Source: an uncultured Chloroflexus sp.
Lineage (GTDB): Bacteria; Chloroflexota; Chloroflexia; Chloroflexales; Chloroflexaceae
DNA: 64,000 bases
Assembly (NCBI RefSeq): GCF_937951745.1
Contig: NZ_CALFBQ010000047.1
Coordinates: 33,759-97,758 of the forward strand
Direction: 5' to 3'
Shown here in pieces: positions 20,153 to 30,394 of this stretch. The stretch's first letter is position 1. Each line of letters begins with the position of its first letter. The notes beneath the pieces are model-generated. The model saw only the letters and a program-made list of their open reading frames with translations. It ran no database searches and had not been told where the DNA came from. The position numbers and the translations under genes are program-made.

Positions 20153-22591
20153 ATGGCCGAGCGGCTGATCTGCATTCACGGCCACTTTTACCAACCGCCA
20201 CGGGAAAATCCATGGCTTGAAGCGGTTGAACAGCAAGACTCGGCATACCCCTATCACGACTGGAACGAGCGGATTACTGCCGAATGCTACGAGGCAAATG
20301 CCGCCTCACGCATTCTCGATAGCCAAAATCAAATTGTCCGCATCGTCAACAACTACAGCCGGATCAGCTTCAACTTTGGGCCAACCCTCTTGACGTGGCT
20401 GGCCGCCCATGCGCCGCAGGTCTATCATGCCATCCTTCAAGCTGATCAAGAGAGCCAGCGCTATTTCGGCGTCGGCTCGGCGATGGCGCAGTGCTACAAC
20501 CACATGATTATGCCGCTAGCCTCGCGGCGCGATAAGGTGACGCAAGTCATCTGGGGCATCCGCGACTTTGTCTACCGGTTTGGCCGTCAGCCGGAAGGGA
20601 TGTGGTTGCCTGAAACGGCGGTTGATCTCGAAACGCTCGATATCATGGCCGAGCATGGCATCCGCTTTACGATCTTGGCCCCGATCCAAGCTAGTCATGT
20701 GCGCAAAATCGGCGAGATGATCTGGCACGATGTCAGTGGCGGACGGATCGATCCGACCCAGCCGTATCTGGTGAAACTGGCGAGCGGGCGGGCGATCACC
20801 GTCTTCTTCTACGATGGGCCGGTGTCGCAGGCCGTCGCCTTCGAGCGCCTGCTCAGCAGCGGGGTCGGTTTTGCCAACCGATTGGCCAGTATTTTCAACG
20901 ACCAGCGCCCGTGGCCGCAACTTGCCCACATCGCCACCGACGGCGAGACCTACGGCCACCACCATCGCTACGGCGACATGGCGCTAGCATACGCTATGCA
21001 CTACATCGAAGAGACCGGCTTGGCTAAGCTGACCAATTATGCCTCGTACTTGCAACGCTACCGCCCCACCCACGAAGTGCAGATCATCGAACGCACCTCG
21101 TGGAGTTGCGCGCACGGCGTGGGGCGCTGGTCAACCGATTGCGGCTGCAATACTGGCGGCAATCCGGGTTGGAATCAGGCATGGCGGGCGCCGCTGCGCG
21201 CTGCGCTCGACTGGCTGCGCGATACAATTGCCCCTCGCTTCGAGGGTTATGCTCGCCGGTTGCTGGTTGATCCATGGGCAGCGCGCGATGACTATATCAA
21301 CGTGATTCTCGATCGCTCGCCGGAGAATGTCGCTGCCTTTATTGGCCGGCATGGCCGGGGGCGGCTCGATGAGGGCCAGCGGATTGCGGTGCTGAAGCTG
21401 ATGGAGTTGCAGCGCCATCTGATGTTGATGTACACCTCGTGCGGCTGGTTTTTCGATGATCTGAGTGGAATCGAAACGATACAAGTGATGATGTATGCCG
21501 GGCGGGCGCTCCAACTGGCCCACGAGCTGTTTGGCGAAGAGTTTGAAGTGGAATTTCTCGACCGGCTGGCGCAGGCGCGCAGCAATGTGCCGGCGCGCGG
21601 CACTGGCCGCGACCTCTACGAGCGCCACGTGCGCCCAGCAATGGTCGATCTGCGCAAAGTCGGCGCGCACTACGCGATGACCTCGCTCTTCAATGGCGTC
21701 GGAGAACGTGAGCGAATTTATGCTTATACGGTCGATCGCGAAGATTATCATCTGCTCTTGGCGGGGAAATCCCGCTTGGCGCTTGGTCGGATTCGGATCG
21801 AGTCGAATGTCACCGGCGAATCAACTCGGCTCAGCTTCGGCGTGCTTCATCTTGGCGATCACAATATTTCAGGTGGTGTACGCGAATATCAGAGCGAGCA
21901 AAGCTATCAGCGGCTGATCGAAGATCTGAGTGAGCTTTTCCTACGTGCTGATATTCCCGGTGTGATCCGTCTCGTTGACCGCAATTTCGGCCAAGAGCAG
22001 TATTCGCTCAAACTGCTCTTTGGTGATGAACAGCGCCAAATCCTCAACCGCATTCTAACCTCGAGTTTGGCCGATGCCGAGGCCGCGTACCGGCAAATTT
22101 ACGAGAATCATGCCCCCTTGATGCGTTTCTTGGCGAGCATGGGTATGCCGGTGCCGCAAGAGTTTCAAATTGCCGCTAAGTTTGCTATCAATACCGAACT
22201 ACGCCGTTTGTTCGAGGCTGATCCGCTCGATTTTGACCGGATTAATAGCCTGTTACGTGAAGCAAAGCGTTCTGGCGTTTCTCTCGATGCCGAAGGATTG
22301 AGTTATACGTTGGCACGCACCATCCGGCGTATTAGCGAGCATTTTCAAGTCAAGCCTGAGGATCGGGCGCTGTTGGCGCAGCTCGACACAGCAGTCGGCT
22401 TAGCCCGCAATCTACCCTTCGAGGTTGATGTCTGGCACACCCAAAATGTCTATTACGAGTTGTTGCAGTCTGTTTATCCGCAGATGAAGGCGGAAGCCGA
22501 GACAGGATACGCCGATGCCCATACGTGGGTGCGGCTGTTCCGCGCGCTCGGTGCAAAATTGCGCTTTCGTCTGCCGCCGGGAGAACCATGA
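20153..22591 (+). CDS. GH57 family glycoside hydrolase with DUF3536 domain
   Basis: An 812-residue protein of the COG1449 group. The N-terminal GH57 domain starts ICIHGHFYQPPRENPWLEAVE and includes GMWLPETAVD (candidate nucleophile about E154) and ATDGETYGHH (candidate acid/base about D263), the two GH57 catalytic motifs. The C-terminal half is the DUF3536 region. GH57 members include alpha-amylases, amylopullulanases and branching enzymes; the exact activity of this subgroup is not settled. Its place between treZ and treY argues for work on alpha-glucans or maltooligosaccharides in the same pathway. The stop overlaps the treY start (ATGA). Confidence 0.88.
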   Translation: MAERLICIHGHFYQPPRENPWLEAVEQQDSAYPYHDWNERITAECYEANAASRILDSQNQIVRIVNNYSRISFNFGPTLLTWLAAHAPQVYHAILQADQESQRYFGVGSAMAQCYNHMIMPLASRRDKVTQVIWGIRDFVYRFGRQPEGMWLPETAVDLETLDIMAEHGIRFTILAPIQASHVRKIGEMIWHDVSGGRIDPTQPYLVKLASGRAITVFFYDGPVSQAVAFERLLSSGVGFANRLASIFNDQRPWPQLAHIATDGETYGHHHRYGDMALAYAMHYIEETGLAKLTNYASYLQRYRPTHEVQIIERTSWSCAHGVGRWSTDCGCNTGGNPGWNQAWRAPLRAALDWLRDTIAPRFEGYARRLLVDPWAARDDYINVILDRSPENVAAFIGRHGRGRLDEGQRIAVLKLMELQRHLMLMYTSCGWFFDDLSGIETIQVMMYAGRALQLAHELFGEEFEVEFLDRLAQARSNVPARGTGRDLYERHVRPAMVDLRKVGAHYAMTSLFNGVGERERIYAYTVDREDYHLLLAGKSRLALGRIRIESNVTGESTRLSFGVLHLGDHNISGGVREYQSEQSYQRLIEDLSELFLRADIPGVIRLVDRNFGQEQYSLKLLFGDEQRQILNRILTSSLADAEAAYRQIYENHAPLMRFLASMGMPVPQEFQIAAKFAINTELRRLFEADPLDFDRINSLLREAKRSGVSLDAEGLSYTLARTIRRISEHFQVKPEDRALLAQLDTAVGLARNLPFEVDVWHTQNVYYELLQSVYPQMKAEAETGYADAHTWVRLFRALGAKLRFRLPPGEP

Positions 22592-25548
22592 TTGACGTAG
22601 AACCACACATTCCACGCGCAACCTACCGCTTGCAGTTGAACGCTGATCTGACCTTCACCGATGTAGCTGAGCTGGTTCCTTATTTCGCTGAACTTGGGAT
22701 TAGCGATCTGTACTTCTCACCGATTCTGACCCCGCGCGCCGGTAGTCGGCACGGCTACGATATCACCGATCATTCGCAATTAAATCCTGAATTAGGTGGT
22801 GAAGCGGCTTTTGCCCGTCTCGCTGAGGTTCTCCGTGCCCATCAATTGGGGTTGATCCTCGATGTAGTGCCCAATCACATGGGTATTGGCGATCTGCGCA
22901 ACTATTGGTGGCGCGATGTGCTTGAAAATGGGCCGAGTTCGGTGTTTGCCCCCTACTTCGATATCGATTGGGATCCGGTGCCGCCCGAACTGCACGGCAA
23001 GGTGTTGCTGCCGGTGCTCGGCGATCAATACGGCGTGATCCTCGAACGGGGCGAGTTGCGCTTGTCCTACGATGATGATGGCGGGTTTAGCTTGGGTTAC
23101 TGGGAACACCGCTTCCCGCTCAATCCGCGCAGTTATGCCGATATTCTGGCTCACCGGCTCGACGATCTGCTGAGCGAGCTAGGGCCGGATCATCCCGACG
23201 CGATTGAGTTGCAGAGCATCATAACGGCAATCGGCTATCTGCCGGCGCGTCACGAGACGGCGCCTGATCGGGTGATCGAGCGCAACCGAGAGAAAGAAGT
23301 TATCAAGCGACGAATCGCAACGCTGGTGGCAGCGAGCGAACCGGTGCGCCGCATGATTGAGCAGGCACTGGCCGATTACAACGGCGATCCCGCCGATCCG
23401 AAAAGTTTTGACTTGCTTGATGCGTTGATTGCCCGCCAATCGTACCGGCTGGCTTTCTGGCGGGTGGCGACCGAAGAGATCAACTACCGTCGCTTTTTCG
23501 ATATTAACGATCTTGCGGCTATCCGGGTTGAGCTGCCGGAGGTCTTGCAAGCGACCCACGATCTGATCTTGCGCTTGTTGGCGGAAGGAGTTGCTACCGG
23601 TGCCCGTATCGATCACCCTGATGGGTTATGGCAGCCGGCGGCCTACTTCCGTCAATTGCAAGAGAGTTATTTGCGCTATGCGGCGGCATATCGCTTTGGT
23701 GGCAGTGCCCCGGCTGATCTCGATGAACAGATTCGCGAGCGGTTGGCGCAGGCCGAACGCGGCGAACGACTGTGGCCGCTCTACGTGGTGGCCGAGAAGA
23801 TTCTCAGCCACGGTGAACCGTTGCCCGCTGATTGGGCAGTGGCCGGCACCACCGGCTACGATTTTCTCAACCAAATCGGCGGCGCTTTGATTGATCGCAG
23901 CAGTCAACGCGCGCTCAACCGTCTATACAGCCAGTTTGCCGGGCCGCAACCCACCTTCGCCAATTTGGTCAACAGCAAAAAGAAAGAGATCATGCTGGTC
24001 GCGCTCGCCAGCGAAGTCAATACGCTCAGCCATTTACTCGACCGACTGGCCGAACGCACCCGCCGCTATCGCGACTTTACGCTTAACAGTCTGACGTTTG
24101 CGATCCGTGAAGTAATTGCCGGGATGCCGGTCTACCGCACGTACATCAGCACTGACGGTATCGTTAGCGAACGAGATGAGCAGGCGATCCGCTTCGCAGT
24201 GAGGGAAGCGAAACGGCGCAACCCGCGCACTGCCGCCCAAATCTTCGACTTTATCGAAGAAACATTGCTTTTGCGTAATCTTGACCACTTTGCACCAGAA
24301 GTGCGCGATGATGTGGTGCGCTTTGTGATGAAGTTTCAGCAACTAAGTGGGCCAGTGATGGCCAAGGGGGTGGAAGACACGGCCTTCTACGTCTATAACC
24401 GGCTGGTCGCGCTCAATGAGGTGGGCGGACACCCCGAACTCTTTGGCAACGATGTGGCCGATCTGCATCAGGCTGCTCAAGCTCGGCAGCAACACTGGCC
24501 GCACAGTATGGTGACAACCTCAACCCACGATACGAAGCGTAGTGAAGACGTGCGCGCCCGCATCAGCGTGCTGAGTGAGCTGCCCGATGAATGGCGCAAG
24601 CACGTGCTGCAATGGAGCCGACTGAATGCGGCGAAACGCAGCCAGCTTGAGGGCGGAATGGCGCCTAGTCGCAACGATGAGTATCTGCTCTACCAGACGT
24701 TAGTAGGTACGTGGGAAGGGATGGAGCAGCTTGCTCACTTTACCGAGCGGATTGCCGCGTATATGGAAAAGGCCACTCGCGAGGCCAAGGTGAATACGAG
24801 CTGGATCAATCCGAACGCGGCGTATGATGCCGCTGTGCAACGGTTTGTGACGGGTATTCTCGACCCACGCCGTTCGCGCCGGTTCCTCGAAAGCCTTGAT
24901 GCGTTTGCTAAGCGGATCGCGTTTTTTGGCCGCTTCAACAGCCTGACCCAAACTCTCGTGCGGCTGGCGACGCCGGGGGTGCCTGATCTCTATCAGGGAT
25001 GCGAGTTGTGGGATTTGAGTCTGGTCGATCCCGACAACCGGCGACCGGTAGACTTCCAGCGCCGGGTGGCGCTGCTGGCCGAGTTGCGCGCGCAGCGAGC
25101 CGAACGCGGGGCGCAGGCATTGGCGGAAGAACTGCTGGCTACCGCCGCCGATGGCCGGATCAAGCTCTACACCATCGCCACTGCGCTGGCCTGCCGGCGC
25201 GAGCGGATCGATCTCTTCCGCACCGGTGCCTACTTGCCGCTCACCCCGACCGGGCCGGCTACCGAGTACGTTATCGCCTTTGCTCGCCGCCATCCCACTG
25301 CCGGCGAAGTGCTTGCAGTCGCCCCCCGGCTCACGGCCCGGCTTAGCGGCGGGAAGGAAACGCCGCCGATCGGTGAGTTGTGGGGTGAGACGTGGCTGCC
25401 GTTGCCTGAAGTGGCGCCGGGAACGCACTACCGCAATCTGTTTACCGATGAGTGCCTGACTGTCGCCGATCATCCGGCGGGACCGGGGCTGGCGCTGGCT
25501 GATGTCTTGCGGCGCTGGCCAGTGGCGTTGGCGGTGCGGGAACCGTGA
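22588..25548 (+). CDS. treY: Maltooligosyl trehalose synthase
   Basis: Rearranges the reducing-end glucose linkage of maltooligosaccharides to alpha,alpha-1,1, making maltooligosyl trehalose for TreZ. The 986-residue GH13 enzyme is longer than many TreY proteins (about 700-950) but complete. It opens [21 protein letters not shown] and has [19 protein letters not shown], the nucleophile region [11 protein letters not shown] near 345, [14 protein letters not shown] (acid/base region) near 415, and [11 protein letters not shown] near 592. The ATG at 22588 overlaps the stop of the GH57 gene by four bases, indicating translational coupling. Last gene of the cluster. Confidence 0.95.
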   Translation: MIDVEPHIPRATYRLQLNADLTFTDVAELVPYFAELGISDLYFSPILTPRAGSRHGYDITDHSQLNPELGGEAAFARLAEVLRAHQLGLILDVVPNHMGIGDLRNYWWRDVLENGPSSVFAPYFDIDWDPVPPELHGKVLLPVLGDQYGVILERGELRLSYDDDGGFSLGYWEHRFPLNPRSYADILAHRLDDLLSELGPDHPDAIELQSIITAIGYLPARHETAPDRVIERNREKEVIKRRIATLVAASEPVRRMIEQALADYNGDPADPKSFDLLDALIARQSYRLAFWRVATEEINYRRFFDINDLAAIRVELPEVLQATHDLILRLLAEGVATGARIDHPDGLWQPAAYFRQLQESYLRYAAAYRFGGSAPADLDEQIRERLAQAERGERLWPLYVVAEKILSHGEPLPADWAVAGTTGYDFLNQIGGALIDRSSQRALNRLYSQFAGPQPTFANLVNSKKKEIMLVALASEVNTLSHLLDRLAERTRRYRDFTLNSLTFAIREVIAGMPVYRTYISTDGIVSERDEQAIRFAVREAKRRNPRTAAQIFDFIEETLLLRNLDHFAPEVRDDVVRFVMKFQQLSGPVMAKGVEDTAFYVYNRLVALNEVGGHPELFGNDVADLHQAAQARQQHWPHSMVTTSTHDTKRSEDVRARISVLSELPDEWRKHVLQWSRLNAAKRSQLEGGMAPSRNDEYLLYQTLVGTWEGMEQLAHFTERIAAYMEKATREAKVNTSWINPNAAYDAAVQRFVTGILDPRRSRRFLESLDAFAKRIAFFGRFNSLTQTLVRLATPGVPDLYQGCELWDLSLVDPDNRRPVDFQRRVALLAELRAQRAERGAQALAEELLATAADGRIKLYTIATALACRRERIDLFRTGAYLPLTPTGPATEYVIAFARRHPTAGEVLAVAPRLTARLSGGKETPPIGELWGETWLPLPEVAPGTHYRNLFTDECLTVADHPAGPGLALADVLRRWPVALAVREP

Positions 25549-25582
25549 CGGCTGCGGCCATCCGCAAACCGGCATTTTCGGC

Positions 25583-25588
25583 TATACT
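25583..25588 (+). promoter_or_regulatory. Possible -10 element before the 2-oxoacid dehydrogenase operon
   Basis: TATACT lies 148 bp upstream of the E1-alpha ATG in a 187-bp gap after treY. A convincing -35 was not found, so the call is tentative. Confidence 0.3.
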
Positions 25589-25735
25589 ATTCATGGTAGC
25601 CTGAATACACGATCGCCGTCGATGGGGACGGAACGTAAGCGTTTACGAGCGTGCGCCTGCGTTGTCGCGCCCCGCTACGGCGAACCGTGGCGGGAATTTG
25701 GTATTGGCGCGTAAATCAAGAGGGAGGTAGTATCA

Positions 25736-26764
25736 ATGACCGTCTCGATCAACGAAATCAGCGCCAGTCCGGGATTTGGGCACGATCTGCCGCCGCATAC
25801 GTTGCAAGACATGCTGCGGTATATGATGTTAGCGCGGGCGCTCGATGAGCGAATGTGGGTGCTCAACCGGGCCGGCAAGGCACCGTTTGTGATTAGTTGC
25901 CAAGGGCACGAAGCGGCACAAGTAGGGGCCGCATTTGCGCTCAGCCGAGGCAAGGATTTTGTGTTGCCCTACTATCGTGGCTTGGCGACGGTGCTCGTGA
26001 TGGGGATGACTCCAACCGAAGTGATGCTGGGCCTCTTTGCCCGCGCCACCGATCCGAGTTCGGGGGGTAGACAGATGCCGGCTCATTACGGTTGCCGCCG
26101 CCTAAAAATTGTGACCCAATCGTCGCCGGTGGGGACGCAAATTGCGCACGCCGCTGGGATTGGCCTCGCTGAGAAGATCAAAGGTGGTGATGCGGTAGCG
26201 TGGGTATCCTTCGGCGAGGGCACCACCAGCCAAGGCGACTTTCATGAAGCACTGAATCTGGCAGCCGTTCACCGGCTGCCGGTCATTTTCCAGTGCGAGA
26301 ACAACGAATACGCGATTAGTGTTCACCAACGCCAACAGATGGCAGTAGCCAGCGTGGCCGACCGCGGGCCGGCCTATGGCATTCCCGGCATTAGCGTCGA
26401 TGGCACCGATGTGCTGGCCGTCTACGAAGTCACCCGCCGCGCTGTCGAGCGCGCGCGCCGTGGCGATGGTCCCACGCTGATCGAGGCCCGCGTGGTGCGC
26501 ATGACGGCCCACTCTAGCGACGATAACGACCGCACCTATCGTCCGCCGCACGAACTGACGCTCGTGCGCCACCAAGACCCGATTGTGCGCTTTGTCGCCC
26601 AACTGCGCGAGCACGGCATCTTGAGCGAAGCTGAAGAGCAGGCGATGCGCGCCGAAGTGGCGGCGATCGTTGACCGCGCGACCGAAGAGGCCGAACGCGC
26701 GCCGATGCCCGAACCCGAAACGCTCTACGACCATGTGTATGCGCCGGCACGGCCACGCCGGTAA
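25736..26764 (+). CDS. 2-oxoacid dehydrogenase E1 component, alpha subunit
   Basis: Thiamine-diphosphate-dependent alpha subunit of a pyruvate or branched-chain 2-oxoacid dehydrogenase; it decarboxylates the oxoacid and passes the acyl group to E2. The 342 residues include RQMPAHYG near 109 and the ThDP motif FGEGTTSQGDFHEALN followed by CENNEYAIS. The ThDP motif starts GEG rather than the GDG usual in pyruvate dehydrogenase; GEG is seen in branched-chain enzymes, which favours that substrate class without proving it. Start ATG 25736 has GGGAGG upstream. It is the first of three co-directional subunit genes; no E3 gene is present. Confidence 0.92.
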   Translation: MTVSINEISASPGFGHDLPPHTLQDMLRYMMLARALDERMWVLNRAGKAPFVISCQGHEAAQVGAAFALSRGKDFVLPYYRGLATVLVMGMTPTEVMLGLFARATDPSSGGRQMPAHYGCRRLKIVTQSSPVGTQIAHAAGIGLAEKIKGGDAVAWVSFGEGTTSQGDFHEALNLAAVHRLPVIFQCENNEYAISVHQRQQMAVASVADRGPAYGIPGISVDGTDVLAVYEVTRRAVERARRGDGPTLIEARVVRMTAHSSDDNDRTYRPPHELTLVRHQDPIVRFVAQLREHGILSEAEEQAMRAEVAAIVDRATEEAERAPMPEPETLYDHVYAPARPRR

Positions 26765-26892
26765 CGCAACATCGCAACGGCGCAGAGGATAGTGGAGTAT
26801 GGCGCAAACGCGCCGGGGGCGACCATCCAAAAACCGTCGCGTCCTTGGCGTCCTTAGCGGCTTTGCGTTAAACACAGTCATTGGAGGATGTC

Positions 26893-27876
26893 ATGCCAGA
26901 GATGAACCTGCTCGAAGCGATCCGGCAGGGCCTCGACGAGGCGATGGCTGCCGATACACGGGTCTTTATTTTTGGTGAAGATGTCGGTAAGCGCGGCGGC
27001 GTCTTCCGCGTCACCGAAGGCTTATACGACAAATACGGCCCCATGCGCGTGATCGACTCGCCGCTGGCCGAGAGCGTGATCGTCGGCGCGTGCATTGGCG
27101 CGGCGATGAACGACACGCTGCCGATCGCCGAAATCCAATTCGCCGACTTTATTGCGCCCGCCTTCAACCAAATCGTGCAAGAGGCGGCCCGGATTCACTA
27201 CCGCTCGAACGGCGATTGGGAGGTACCACTCGTGATCCGTACTCCCTATGGTGGCGGCATCCACGGCGCACTCTACCACAGCCAGAGCGTGGAAGCCTTC
27301 TTTGCCCACGTGCCCGGCCTCAAGGTGGTAACGCCATCAACTCCCTACGACGCCAAGGGCTTGCTCAAGAGCGCGATCGAAGACCCGAACCCGGTGCTGT
27401 TCCTCGAACACAAGAAGACCTATCGCCTTATCAAAGGCTTTGTGCCCGAAGAGGATTACCGCGTGCCGATCGGCCCCGCCGATATCAAGCGTCCCGGTGA
27501 GGATATATCGGTCTTTGCCTATGGTCTGATGCTGCACTACTGCCTCGAGGCGGCCCAGACCCTCGCCGCCGAAGGGGTGAGCGTCGAGGTGGTCGATCTG
27601 CGCACGCTACGCCCGCTCGACACCGAGACGATCCTCGCCAGCGTGCGCCGTACCGGCAAGGCGCTGATCGTCCACGAAGACAATCTGTTTGGCGGGTTTG
27701 GCGGCGAGGTAGCGGCAATTATCGCCGAGCATGCCTTCGAGGATCTCGACGGACCGGTCATGCGGATCGGCGGGCCGGATGTGCCGGCGATGCCGTTTGC
27801 CCATTCGCTCGAAGCGGCGTTTATGCCTTCGCCAGCATCGATCGCCACCGCTATGCGCCGGTTAGCAGCGTATTGA
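26893..27876 (+). CDS. 2-oxoacid dehydrogenase E1 component, beta subunit
   Basis: Beta subunit that completes the E1 active site with the preceding alpha subunit. The 327 residues begin MPEMNLLEAIRQGLDEAM and carry FGEDVGKRGGVFRVTEGL, DSPLAESVIVGACIGAAMN and RTPYGGGIHGALYHSQSVEAFFAH split across the family's conserved positions, then VEVVDLRTLRPLD and HEDNLFGGFGGEV near the C-terminus. The ATG at 26893 is chosen because GGAGG sits 5 nt upstream; the TTG at 26881 lies before that site. The 128-bp spacer from E1-alpha contains generic intergenic repeat-like sequence and no gene. Confidence 0.93.
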   Translation: MPEMNLLEAIRQGLDEAMAADTRVFIFGEDVGKRGGVFRVTEGLYDKYGPMRVIDSPLAESVIVGACIGAAMNDTLPIAEIQFADFIAPAFNQIVQEAARIHYRSNGDWEVPLVIRTPYGGGIHGALYHSQSVEAFFAHVPGLKVVTPSTPYDAKGLLKSAIEDPNPVLFLEHKKTYRLIKGFVPEEDYRVPIGPADIKRPGEDISVFAYGLMLHYCLEAAQTLAAEGVSVEVVDLRTLRPLDTETILASVRRTGKALIVHEDNLFGGFGGEVAAIIAEHAFEDLDGPVMRIGGPDVPAMPFAHSLEAAFMPSPASIATAMRRLAAY

Positions 27877-27897
27877 ACATCACACGGGTCGTACCGA

Positions 27898-27922
27898 AGG
27901 GACACAGCGCCGCTGTGTCCCT
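27898..27922. promoter_or_regulatory. Near-perfect palindrome between E1-beta and E2
   Basis: AGGGACACAGCG (27898-27909) and its exact complement (27911-27922) flank one base. It has no following T-run and lies inside the operon, so it could tune expression of E2 or protect mRNA ends. Confidence 0.5.
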
Positions 27923-27957
27923 CTGATCGATGCATAACGTATGAGCAGGTGAGATCC

Positions 27958-29304
27958 ATGATCGACATCAAAATGCCCCAATTGGGCGAGAGCGTCACCG
28001 AAGGCACCGTTGGGCGCTGGCTCAAGCAACCCGGCGATGCAGTGGCGAAATACGAGCCATTGCTAGAAGTCGTGACCGATAAAGTTGACACAGAGGTGCC
28101 CGCTCCTGAAGCTGGCATCCTGCACGAGATACTGGTGCCCGAAGGCGAGACGGTGCGGGTCGGCACGGTAATTGCCCGGCTCGCTCCGGCTGGGGCAGCG
28201 GTTGCCGCGCCGGCCCCAGCGGCTAGCCCGGTGGTAGCGACCGTTGCCGCGCCGGCAGTGGTCGCCGCTGCCGCCACGACCACGACTGCCGCACCGCCAG
28301 CTACACCGCCAGCTACCGATGGACGCAATGCCTATCTCTCGCCGGTCGTGGCCCGGCTATTGGCTGAACACAACCTTGACCCGGCCCAAATCCGTGGCAG
28401 CGGACAAGGTGGGCGGATCACCAAACAAGATGTACTGCGCTTCCTCGCCGAACGTGAGCGCCAACCGGCTGCGCCGACTCCGGCAGTTGCCCCTGCGCCG
28501 GTTGCGGCTGCTCCAGTCCCTACACCAGTTGCGGCAGTTGCACCTGCGTCAGCGGTGGCTTCCGCTCCGGCCTCGGCAGTCGAGCCAGCTCCGGCCCCGG
28601 TCGAGATCCCTGCCGACGCCGAACTCATACCGCTCACCCCAATGCGACGCAGCATTGCCGAACACATGACTCGTTCGGTACGCACCGCGCCGCATGCGAC
28701 TACCGTGATGGAGGTCGATTTGAGCCGAGTGCTTGCACACCGTGCTGCCCATCAAGAAGCTTTCAACCGGCAAGGCGTGCGCTTGACCCTTACCCCCTAC
28801 TTTGTGATGGCGACGGTGGCCGGTTTGCAAGCAGTACCGGTCTTCAACGGCAGCTTCACCGAGCAGGGCATCGTGCTGCACCGCCGGATCAACATCGGGA
28901 TTGCGGTGGCGCTGAACGAAGGCTTGCTGGTGCCGGTCATTCCTGACGCCGACGAGAAAAATCTGCTCGGTCTGGCCCGCGCCGTCAACGACCTCGCCGA
29001 ACGAGCGCGCACCAAACGGCTGCGGCCCGAAGAGACCCATGGCGGTACCTTTACTATCACCAACCATGGCGTCACCGGCAGCCTGTTTGCCACGCCGATC
29101 ATCAACCAACCGCAAGCCGGTATTCTCGGCATCGGCGCCGTGGTTAAGCGTCCGGTAGTCATCACTCAAAACGGGCTTGATGCCATCGCCATTCGCCCAC
29201 TGTGCTACCTCTCGTTTACTTTCGACCACCGGATAGCCGACGGCGCTACCGCCGATCGCTTCCTCGCTACGGTCAAGCAGCGACTCGAACAGTGGGAGGG
29301 ATGA
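27958..29304 (+). CDS. Dihydrolipoamide acyltransferase (E2) of the 2-oxoacid dehydrogenase complex
   Basis: Core E2 enzyme that carries the acyl group on lipoate and transfers it to CoA. Domains in the 448 residues: lipoyl domain 1-75 with the lipoylated lysine in VVTDKVDTEVPAP (about K42); an Ala/Pro-rich linker; the E1/E3-binding domain at about 122-160 (LSPVVARLLAEHNLDPAQI); a second flexible linker rich in APV repeats; and the catalytic domain with DHRIADG (H424, D428) at the end. Start ATG 27958 has AGGTGAG upstream; the GTG at 27949 is less likely. A terminator-like hairpin follows. Confidence 0.95.
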   Translation: MIDIKMPQLGESVTEGTVGRWLKQPGDAVAKYEPLLEVVTDKVDTEVPAPEAGILHEILVPEGETVRVGTVIARLAPAGAAVAAPAPAASPVVATVAAPAVVAAAATTTTAAPPATPPATDGRNAYLSPVVARLLAEHNLDPAQIRGSGQGGRITKQDVLRFLAERERQPAAPTPAVAPAPVAAAPVPTPVAAVAPASAVASAPASAVEPAPAPVEIPADAELIPLTPMRRSIAEHMTRSVRTAPHATTVMEVDLSRVLAHRAAHQEAFNRQGVRLTLTPYFVMATVAGLQAVPVFNGSFTEQGIVLHRRINIGIAVALNEGLLVPVIPDADEKNLLGLARAVNDLAERARTKRLRPEETHGGTFTITNHGVTGSLFATPIINQPQAGILGIGAVVKRPVVITQNGLDAIAIRPLCYLSFTFDHRIADGATADRFLATVKQRLEQWEG

Positions 29305-29324
29305 GCAGATCATAAGCCAACACG

Positions 29325-29367
29325 CCACGCGAAGATGGTATTGCTTAACCTTGCCGTCTTCGCGTGG
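29325..29367 (+). terminator. Terminator-like hairpin after E2
   Basis: CCACGCGAAGA (29325-29335) pairs with TCTTCGCGTGG (29357-29367) and the inner GG/CC extends the stem. It lies between the end of E2 and the end of the convergent DUF262 remnant; only a weak T-rich stretch follows. Confidence 0.55.
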
Positions 29368-29379
29368 TTGCCTCTAGTT

Positions 29380-30394
29380 TTAACCCACATCAATCCGCAA
29401 AACCATCGTAGCAATGCGCACCAGATCACGTTGGCGGCGTTCGAGCAACTCCATTGTCCATTCCTCTGGCGCTAGTTCGGCAATGTTTTTGGTCAATTGA
29501 TAAGTGCTCTGCTGGTAAATGCTCACCTTCTCGCGATAACTGGCATTCCTAGCGCGCCGGTTGGCCGCTGCCCGGAGCAGAGTGAGATTTCCTAAGCGGT
29601 AAACAGCAGCTTCCCACTGTGATTGAGGAAACGTCTGTTCCCATTCTTGGCTCGGATTTTCAAGCAGAATATGTTCAATTGAAGCCGGATCAGTATCAGG
29701 ATCACATCAACAAGGTATATTTGACCAGTTTCTTGCGTTGGCCATTCATTGAAATGGCCAAAGTAGCAAAATCGTGCTCGAATTTATGGTCTGAAACATA
29801 AATCGGACGCAATAGTTCAAATACTGTCGCCGGCGTTTTGGCTTGATGAGAGATAATAGCTTTTGCTGCTTCGTGATATACCGGTTCCAATCCATTAGGA
29901 TTTAATGCGCTGACCACGGTATAGCGAAACGAGATAATTGAAACCATCCTGAGAATACTGACAAAATTCGCGGGATTGTCAGGCATCCACTGTTCCCAAG
30001 CGGCAAACAGCACCGGTGTCATCTGGCGCACACGAAACAGGTTGAGTTCGCGAATGTATGGTCGCACCTCACTGAGATCAAACCAGAGTCCGTGATGTGG
30101 ATCTGACAAGGCGGCGAATAATTCGGCCCGCGCCTCAAGCGCGGTGAGCAGCGCGAATACTTTAACCGGATCGCGCACTCGTTCACGAATGAGTTTAAAG
30201 AGCCGTTGACTACGCACTTGCGGCAGAACAATGGAACAGCGGCGTAAACCGGCAACAGCGTGCGTCGCCAGCCAGATCGCAACCGGTGCTTGTACCCTCG
30301 TGATGGTGGGGCAGTTTTTGTTGATCAGCGGCGTGATTCCGGTCTCGTAGGCTTGAGCGGCACACAGAAAACTCTCACCCCGACGGTGCAAATC
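29380..30394 (-). pseudogene. Truncated and frameshifted DUF262/DUF1524 (GmrSD-like) protein
   Basis: Two minus-strand frames together read as the C-terminal part of a DUF262-DUF1524 protein, the family of GmrSD-type modification-dependent nucleases. The upstream frame (30391 to 29702) contains RELNLFRVRQMTPVLFAAWE, VSIISFRYTVVSALNPNGLE and ELLRPIYVSDHKFEHDFA. After KYTLLM the frame is lost; the next frame down to the stop at 29380 reads ASIEHILLENPSQEWEQTFP, YRLGNLTLLRAAANRRARN and then a Q-R-rich end, which is the HNH-like DUF1524 domain with its IEHIL histidine. The N-terminal DUF262 domain with its nucleotide motif is missing. It is a defence-gene remnant. Confidence 0.8.
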
